Shown here in pieces: positions 59,551 to 64,000 of a stretch of DNA of 64,000 bases. The first letter of the stretch is position 1; every line of letters starts with the position of its first letter. The stretch is from Elusimicrobiota bacterium (lineage in GTDB: Bacteria; Elusimicrobiota; Elusimicrobia; UBA1565; UBA9628): NCBI GenBank assembly GCA_016209035.1, contig JACQWX010000080.1, positions 1 through 64,000 on the forward strand, given 5' to 3'. Position numbers and translations under genes: made by a program. The notes below the pieces were generated by a model, which was not told the origin of the DNA, searched no databases, and saw only the letters and a program-made list of their open reading frames with translations.

Positions 59551-61169
59551 CGCGCCGCCAGGCGGCGTCGGCCGCGCGGCTGCTTGCATGGGTCGCTGCC
59601 GGGGCGGTCCTGGTCGCCTGGGACAAGTCGCTCGAGCGCCCGGCCTCCGCGGTGATGGCGGTGCCTGCGCGGGAGGCCGAATCCCTCTGCAGCCGCACCG
59701 GCCATTCCTTGGAGGACTTCTGGAAACGCCTGCGGGCGGCCGGCGTCTCGGTCGCGCTCCTCCCGGAGGAGCGGCTCTCGGACCTGGTCGCCGACGGCAG
59801 GGTCCTGGGCTTCTCCCGGGCCGAATGGGAGAAGTGGGGCGCCATGGGGCTGCTCGCTCCCGGGGTCAAGATGCGGCCCGGTACGGCCTGGATACGCGAC
59901 CGCGCGGTCCTGCTCAGGGTGGCGGCGAGCGCGAGGGCGTCCGGCGCGTCTTTCTCCACTTCGTCGGCGGGGGGGTTCTTCTTCGTGGAGTTCCCCGAGG
60001 GCTTCGACTGGCCTGCGCTGCCCGCGGGCCTTGCGTCGGACGCGGCGAAGGCGCTCTCGGCGGCCGGCCTCATCCCCGCGCTCGATGGCGCAGGCGCCGC
60101 CGGGCAGGGGCGCGTCCTTCTTCCGGTCGGCGCTTGCGCGAGGAGGGTCTTGGCCGCGGTCCACGCCCCCTCCGGCGAGAGGAGAACGTCCCGCGCCTTC
60201 GGGGACCTGGCCCCCTGGGGCCAGGCCGGGCGGGACCGTCTCATCGTCTGGAAGCTCGCGCCGGGATTGGGGGTGGACGGGAATATTTCTGCCCTGCGGG
60301 AGACGGTCAAGCCCCTGCGGTTGAGGGGATGGTCCTTCGGACCGGCCGCCGATGCCGGCCGGCCGGACGCCTCGTGGGAATGGCCCGCCAAGCTCCTCTT
60401 CGGGCTGATCGTCTTGATGGGACCTCTGCTGGCGGTGCGGTCCGCCTTGGCCGCCCTCAAGGCCGCGGCGCCTGCGGTCCGCCGGGCCGCGCCGCTGGGC
60501 TCGCCGGTGTTCGAATTGGCGGCCGGGCTGACCGCGTGCTGGTGCGTGGCGGCTCTCGCGGGGGTCGGGGCGCGCATCGCCGCGCATTACGCAGGCGGCT
60601 CCCTGAGCGTCCCCTGGAGGGTGTGGACCTTGGCCGGGCCGGTGACGCTCGGGGCCATGAGCCTCTTCCCGTTCCCGTGGCCGAATCTCACGCGGTCCCT
60701 GGACGCCCCTCTCACGGCCTGGGCGCTGCTCAAGGGCTGCCTTCTGGCGGCGGCGGTCTTGGTCTGCCTGGACGCCAAGACCGACCCCGCGGCATGGGCT
60801 CTGGCGAAGGCGGGCGACTTCGTGTTCGGCCGCGGCGAAACATGGTGGTGGCTGCCGTGGCGGTGGAGGGAGGCGGGGCTCGGTTGGCCGGGCCTCATGG
60901 CGGCCTTGTTCCTCGTCGAGAAGGGCTGGTCGCGTCCTGCGAGCGCATGCGACTCCTCGGCTCTCGGCCTCATCGACCCGAGGCCCTGGCTCTTGGCGGG
61001 CCTGCTCGGCCCGGCCGGCGTCATCCTGTGTTTCTCGAACCTGGGCCTTCCGTTCTCCTCTGCCGCGGCCCATTCCTTGGGGGCGCTGGCGCTGGGGAGC
61101 CTGTTCGGGGGGCTCTTGCACGCGGCCAGACAGACCTTGTTCCGGCGCGCGGAAAGTGTGGTACAATAA
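59547..61169 (+). CDS. Polytopic membrane protein, possibly DUF5693-like
   Basis: The 540-residue protein has an N-terminal helix (AARLLAWVAAGAVLVAW). A soluble domain of about 250 residues follows (VSVALLPEERLSDLVADGRV, LGFSRAEWEKWGAMGLL), with phrases recalling DUF5693, and then about eight helices (LLFGLIVLMGPLLAVRSALA onward). Function is unknown; in other bacteria such proteins lie near surface-polymer genes, and here glgA precedes it with a GTGA overlap. A 9-bp hairpin (60206-60225) lies in the soluble part. Confidence 0.65.
   Translation: MTRRQAASAARLLAWVAAGAVLVAWDKSLERPASAVMAVPAREAESLCSRTGHSLEDFWKRLRAAGVSVALLPEERLSDLVADGRVLGFSRAEWEKWGAMGLLAPGVKMRPGTAWIRDRAVLLRVAASARASGASFSTSSAGGFFFVEFPEGFDWPALPAGLASDAAKALSAAGLIPALDGAGAAGQGRVLLPVGACARRVLAAVHAPSGERRTSRAFGDLAPWGQAGRDRLIVWKLAPGLGVDGNISALRETVKPLRLRGWSFGPAADAGRPDASWEWPAKLLFGLIVLMGPLLAVRSALAALKAAAPAVRRAAPLGSPVFELAAGLTACWCVAALAGVGARIAAHYAGGSLSVPWRVWTLAGPVTLGAMSLFPFPWPNLTRSLDAPLTAWALLKGCLLAAAVLVCLDAKTDPAAWALAKAGDFVFGRGETWWWLPWRWREAGLGWPGLMAALFLVEKGWSRPASACDSSALGLIDPRPWLLAGLLGPAGVILCFSNLGLPFSSAAAHSLGALALGSLFGGLLHAARQTLFRRAESVVQ
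61162..61167 (+). promoter_or_regulatory. -10 box before the gene at 61173
   Basis: TACAAT ends five bases before the ATG and overlaps the last codons of the preceding gene. TTGTTC lies 19 bases upstream as a possible -35. Confidence 0.45.
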
Positions 61170-61172
61170 AGT

Positions 61173-62510
61173 ATGCGCGCCCCTCTCTACGCGGCCCTCT
61201 TTTCCATGGCCTTCAGCGCCCATGCCGCTCAAGGTCCCAAGGGCAAGGGCGCCTTCAGCGTCAAGTACATCGGCGAGAACGGTTCCCATACCCAGCCGAC
61301 CGGGTCCGCTTCGGACGCCATCGAGACCATCTCGCGCCAGCAGGGAGGGCAGGGCACCTTCGGCCCCATCGGACCTGACGGCAAGCCCGCGTTGGGCGAC
61401 TCCACGCCCCGGCCTTCCAGGATATTGGAGGGCCAGGCCCCGGCCGTCACCCAGCTGCCCCTGCGCAATGCCGCGGCCGATACCGCGCGGGGCTCGGTCA
61501 CCGGAGGCCGCGTCCCGCCGCGCGTGGCCGGCCGTTCCCCTGCTGATGAGGCTGCCGGGCCGAAGCCCGAGGACAGGGGGCGCTACTCGCTGTGGGACGG
61601 TTTGTCCGCTCCGCTGGAGCTCCCGTCCGGAAAGGTCAAGGACATCGGCCCCGACACGGCATCGAAGCTGGGGCGGCAGGACTATCAGACGCACATCCTG
61701 GGGGATCCCGCGGCGCGCGAGCGCCGTTTCCTCGTCGAGCCCTTCACCGCCGCCGGCGCCGAGGACAAGGCCGGAGAGCTCTTCGTGAGGTTCGAGTTGG
61801 AGAGCGCAGCGTCGGACGCCGTGGCGCAACTCGGCCGCGTCACGGGCTTCCGTGTCGATGAGCGGTTCCAGGAAAGCCTGCGGGACGCGGTCGAGCTCGG
61901 AGAGCGAGCGTCCCGGGCGCCATTGGGAGATGCGTTGGCGGCCCGGGACGCGGTCGCGGACCGCGTCAGCGTGCGCGGTTGGATCCCTTCCGACAAGATC
62001 GCGGTCGCGATGCGCCTGCCGGGCGTCTCGATGCTCGAGATCGAGCCGACGCGCTCGGCGCGGCCGGCGCACGGGGCGGTTGCGCTGACCGACATCCTCA
62101 TCGGCATCCGGGCGCCGAAGAGCCGAGACGGCTCTCCCGCTGACCTGCTTTCCGGCGCCGGCTACGCCGACGTCCTGCGCCGCCTCGGGGCGGAGACGGG
62201 GTTCCTGCTCAAGCGCACGATCGGTTATCAGGAGGCGCCGGGCGGCAGGGAGGCCGTCATCGTGGTCTCGGGACAGATCCCGGTGCGCAACATCTCCAAG
62301 GCGCTGGCGGACAGCGGCATCGTCAAGATCGCGTCCTCTCCCGACGCCGGCGTTCCCGCGCCGTCGACGGACGCCCGGCGGCGCAGGGGATTTGTGAGCT
62401 TCGCGATGTCCCGCTCCCCCCTGCTCGTGGCGGCCACGCTGATCCTTCTGCTCTCTCCGTTGAGCCTGGGGCTCTACCGGCTGCTCCAGGTCTTCATCCC
62501 GTACAAGTAA
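61173..62510 (+). CDS. Exported protein with C-terminal membrane anchor
   Basis: The 445-residue protein has a signal peptide (LYAALFSMAFSAHA), a low-complexity region to about 170, a soluble domain at about 180-385 with repeated alpha/beta phrases (ELFVRFELESAASDAVAQLG, EAVIVVSGQIPVRNISKALA), and one C-terminal helix (LLVAATLILLLSPLSLGLYR). No family is recognised. It directly precedes ftsX, where ftsE would often be, so a part in cell-wall remodelling is possible. Residues about 238-258 come from the dispersed repeat. Confidence 0.6.
   Translation: MRAPLYAALFSMAFSAHAAQGPKGKGAFSVKYIGENGSHTQPTGSASDAIETISRQQGGQGTFGPIGPDGKPALGDSTPRPSRILEGQAPAVTQLPLRNAAADTARGSVTGGRVPPRVAGRSPADEAAGPKPEDRGRYSLWDGLSAPLELPSGKVKDIGPDTASKLGRQDYQTHILGDPAARERRFLVEPFTAAGAEDKAGELFVRFELESAASDAVAQLGRVTGFRVDERFQESLRDAVELGERASRAPLGDALAARDAVADRVSVRGWIPSDKIAVAMRLPGVSMLEIEPTRSARPAHGAVALTDILIGIRAPKSRDGSPADLLSGAGYADVLRRLGAETGFLLKRTIGYQEAPGGREAVIVVSGQIPVRNISKALADSGIVKIASSPDAGVPAPSTDARRRRGFVSFAMSRSPLLVAATLILLLSPLSLGLYRLLQVFIPYK
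61884..61946 (+). repeat. In-frame dispersed repeat (E)
   Basis: A diverged copy (GACGCGGTCGAGCTCGGAGA...GCGTTGGCGGCCCGGG) is read in frame as DAVELGERASRAPLGDALAA. It has fewer stop-free constraints than expected by chance and keeps the same frame as copies A, B and C. Confidence 0.6.
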
Positions 62511-63287
62511 GTGGCCGCTGCGTCCGCGCGTCAGCGTGTCTCCGCCTTCTTTGCCCTGGGCTTGGTCCTTGGGTTCACCGGAGGAGCCCTTCTGCTGCTG
62601 GAGTCCCACTGCCGCGCCTTCGAACGGTCCGCCCTCCGGGACTTCCGGGTGGTCGCCTTCCTCAAGCCGGGCTTGAGCGGGAGCGCCCTCAAGGTGGAGG
62701 AGGAGCGGCTTGGGTGCCTGCCGGGCGTCGAAGAGGCCCGTTCGGTGAGCTCCGACGCCTCCCTGGGGGCTCTGAGACGGGAGGACCCGGAACTCTTCGA
62801 TTCGGTCGCGCTGGTGGGGGAGAACCCGCTGCCGCCTGCCGTCGAGCTCCAGCTCGACTCCGACGGGGTCGCCCGGGTGCCCCAGCTGGTGGCGGAGGCT
62901 TTCGCCTCGCAGGAGGTGTCCGACGTCCGCTATCCCGGAGGGCAGGCCGCCGCCATCCTGCATGCCAGGTTCTACGGGCATTTCGTGGGCGTCGCCGTCA
63001 ACGCCGCGCTCACCGCGGCGGCCCTCTCGATCTTGGGCGGTCTGTGGCTCGGACGGGGAGCGGCCTGGCCGGAGACCATTTGGACCGGGGTCGGGGCGCT
63101 CTTGGGCCAGGCCGCGGCCGTGCTCCTGGCTCTTCCCATGAGAGCGCACGCCCTGTGGTGGGACGTGCCCAGGGGCTCTCAGGCGCTCCTGTGGGTCGCG
63201 GCGTGCGCGGGAGCGGCGTGGGCGCTGTCGGCTTCCAGCAAGGGCCGGCCGCCCGTGGCTAAGGATGGCGAGGATGTCCCGGCTTGA
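62511..63287 (+). CDS. ftsX: FtsX-like cell division membrane protein
   Basis: The 258-residue protein has one N-terminal helix and then the FtsX extracellular domain (FRVVAFLKPGLSGSALKVEE, CLPGVEEARSVSSDASLGAL, GENPLPPAVELQL with the conserved NPLP). Three further helices follow. FtsX passes a signal from the FtsE ATPase to a periplasmic murein-hydrolase activator. The GTG start follows the preceding stop directly; ftsE is not adjacent. It overlaps the EnvC-like gene downstream. Confidence 0.85.
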   Translation: MAAASARQRVSAFFALGLVLGFTGGALLLLESHCRAFERSALRDFRVVAFLKPGLSGSALKVEEERLGCLPGVEEARSVSSDASLGALRREDPELFDSVALVGENPLPPAVELQLDSDGVARVPQLVAEAFASQEVSDVRYPGGQAAAILHARFYGHFVGVAVNAALTAAALSILGGLWLGRGAAWPETIWTGVGALLGQAAAVLLALPMRAHALWWDVPRGSQALLWVAACAGAAWALSASSKGRPPVAKDGEDVPA

Positions 63288-64000
63288 CCAGGGGATGCCG
63301 GCCGTTATCCTGGCCGCCGTCCTCTCGATCATGGCCGCGCCGGCTGATGCCGCCCAGGTCGCGGACACCAAGCGCCGTGAACTCGGCCGCGTCCAGCGCG
63401 AGCTCCAAGAAACCAGGGCTGACATCGAGCGATTCCGCAAGCTCGAACATTCTTTGAGGCAGGATGCCGACCGGCTGGAAGAGAATGCCGCGCGGACCCG
63501 CAAGAAGCTGTCCTCCATCCAGGGGGACTTGAGCCGCGCGGAGGACCGCAAGCGCTCGCTGCGTTCCCGTCTGGGGGCGCTGCGGGAGGCGGAGGGCCTG
63601 TGGCGCGCCTTGATCGGAACCGAGGCCGCGCGGTACCTCATCGAGCGCTCGGCCGGCGAGGGGGCGTCCGGGGCGTCCAGTCTATGGAAGGAGCGTCTCC
63701 GGCGGGCCGCCATCATCGAGAAGGGGACGCTGCTGACGGCCCTGGCCGGAGCGGCGTCGAAGACCTCCAGGCTGGAGGCCGAGGCGGTTGCGGCCCAACG
63801 GCGGCTCGGCGAAGCAAAGGACCGGGTCGCCGCCGAGAAGCTCGCCACCGAGGCCGAATTCCGCGGCAAGAAGGCCGAGATGGACGGTCTCAAAGAGAAG
63901 ACCCAGGCCGCTACCCTGCGCGCGGCGGAACTGGAGGAATCGGCCAAGGCTCTCCAGCGCATGATCGAGTCCATCACGAGGTTGTCCAAGGTCTCGGCTC
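63274..64000 (+). CDS. envC: EnvC-like murein hydrolase activator, N-terminal part (partial)
   Basis: The frame runs off the right edge. It begins with a signal peptide (MPAVILAAVLSIMAAPADAA) and continues as a long coiled coil (ADTKRRELGRVQRELQETRA, LEENAARTRKKLSSIQGDLS), as in EnvC, whose C-terminal LytM domain activates Amidase_3 enzymes. That domain would lie beyond the window. The position overlapping ftsX supports the role, since EnvC is controlled by FtsEX. A further in-frame ATG lies nine bases upstream and another 21 bases downstream. Confidence 0.75.
   Translation, partial: MSRLDQGMPAVILAAVLSIMAAPADAAQVADTKRRELGRVQRELQETRADIERFRKLEHSLRQDADRLEENAARTRKKLSSIQGDLSRAEDRKRSLRSRLGALREAEGLWRALIGTEAARYLIERSAGEGASGASSLWKERLRRAAIIEKGTLLTALAGAASKTSRLEAEAVAAQRRLGEAKDRVAAEKLATEAEFRGKKAEMDGLKEKTQAATLRAAELEESAKALQRMIESITRLSKVSA

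Noticed and set aside
59523-63989. A 1488-codon open frame on the minus strand across glgA end, two membrane proteins, ftsX and envC
   Set aside because: It is antisense to well-supported genes; its composition (Arg/Ala/Gly/Pro-rich, no motifs) is that of a GC-rich shadow frame.

Overview
The window is one contiguous stretch of a very G+C-rich bacterial chromosome. It is densely coded, with many 1-20 bp gene overlaps of the ATGA/GTGA type and GTG or TTG starts. The envelope is Gram-negative: SurA-type periplasmic isomerases, lipoproteins, an outer-membrane beta-barrel protein with LysM, FtsX/EnvC, Amidase_3 enzymes. Together with a short-leader type IV pilin-like protein, an SpmA-SpmB fusion and receiver-only response regulators, this recalls high-GC Elusimicrobiota. 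That assignment is an inference from gene style, because no rRNA gene is present.

Layout. (1) 1-5.4 kb: the end of mfd, three tandem SurA-like isomerases, a 316-bp structured palindromic element, pdxA and a secreted protein. (2) 5.4-15.3 kb: a receiver protein, a SulP-STAS-cNMP transporter, tRNA-Pro, a release-factor-like protein with DUF503, a zinc-ribbon protein, a pilin pair, two TPR lipoproteins, a second copy of the structured element, and a decayed tract with three broken genes. (3) 15.3-32.3 kb: a peptide-binding protein, nth, SpmAB, two large Amidase_3 proteins around an alpha/beta hydrolase and a GAF-PAS protein, a membrane TPR protein, a C39-SH3-NlpC/P60 double peptidase, a ferredoxin, an outer-membrane LysM protein with a pseudo-receiver/beta-propeller partner, and a PilZ-like protein. 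(4) 32.3-39.1 kb: a retropepsin-like protease, a flavoprotein, and a glycine-cleavage operon gcvT-gcvH-gcvP followed by a lipoate ligase that would load GcvH. (5) 39.1-54.6 kb: a secreted ComEC-like hydrolase behind an apparent attenuator, three paralogous GT-C type membrane proteins interleaved with a K+ channel, two tandem receivers and an M50-like protein, a MazF toxin-antitoxin pair, a GT39-type protein and a giant DUF4175-like protein. (6) 54.6-64 kb: a receiver, a site-2 protease homologue, trpS, scpA, scpB, glgA, two membrane proteins of unknown function, ftsX and the start of an EnvC-like gene.

The most unusual content is not a gene. Two intergenic elements (3457-3772 and 13408-13724) are almost the same length and share CTAG ends and a conserved core. 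Their paired stems differ between copies with the differences compensated on the opposite arm, and their apical hairpins have been replaced or swapped as modules. This looks like either an uncharacterised structured RNA or a hairpin-propagating DNA element. In addition, a roughly 60-bp repeat sits inside five unrelated genes, four times in the same reading frame, like the palindromic elements that invade Rickettsia genes. Many perfect GC-rich hairpins also lie inside coding sequences.

Many operon-leading genes have a TATAAT-like box ending only about 5-8 bases before the start codon, which suggests that leaderless mRNAs are common in this organism.
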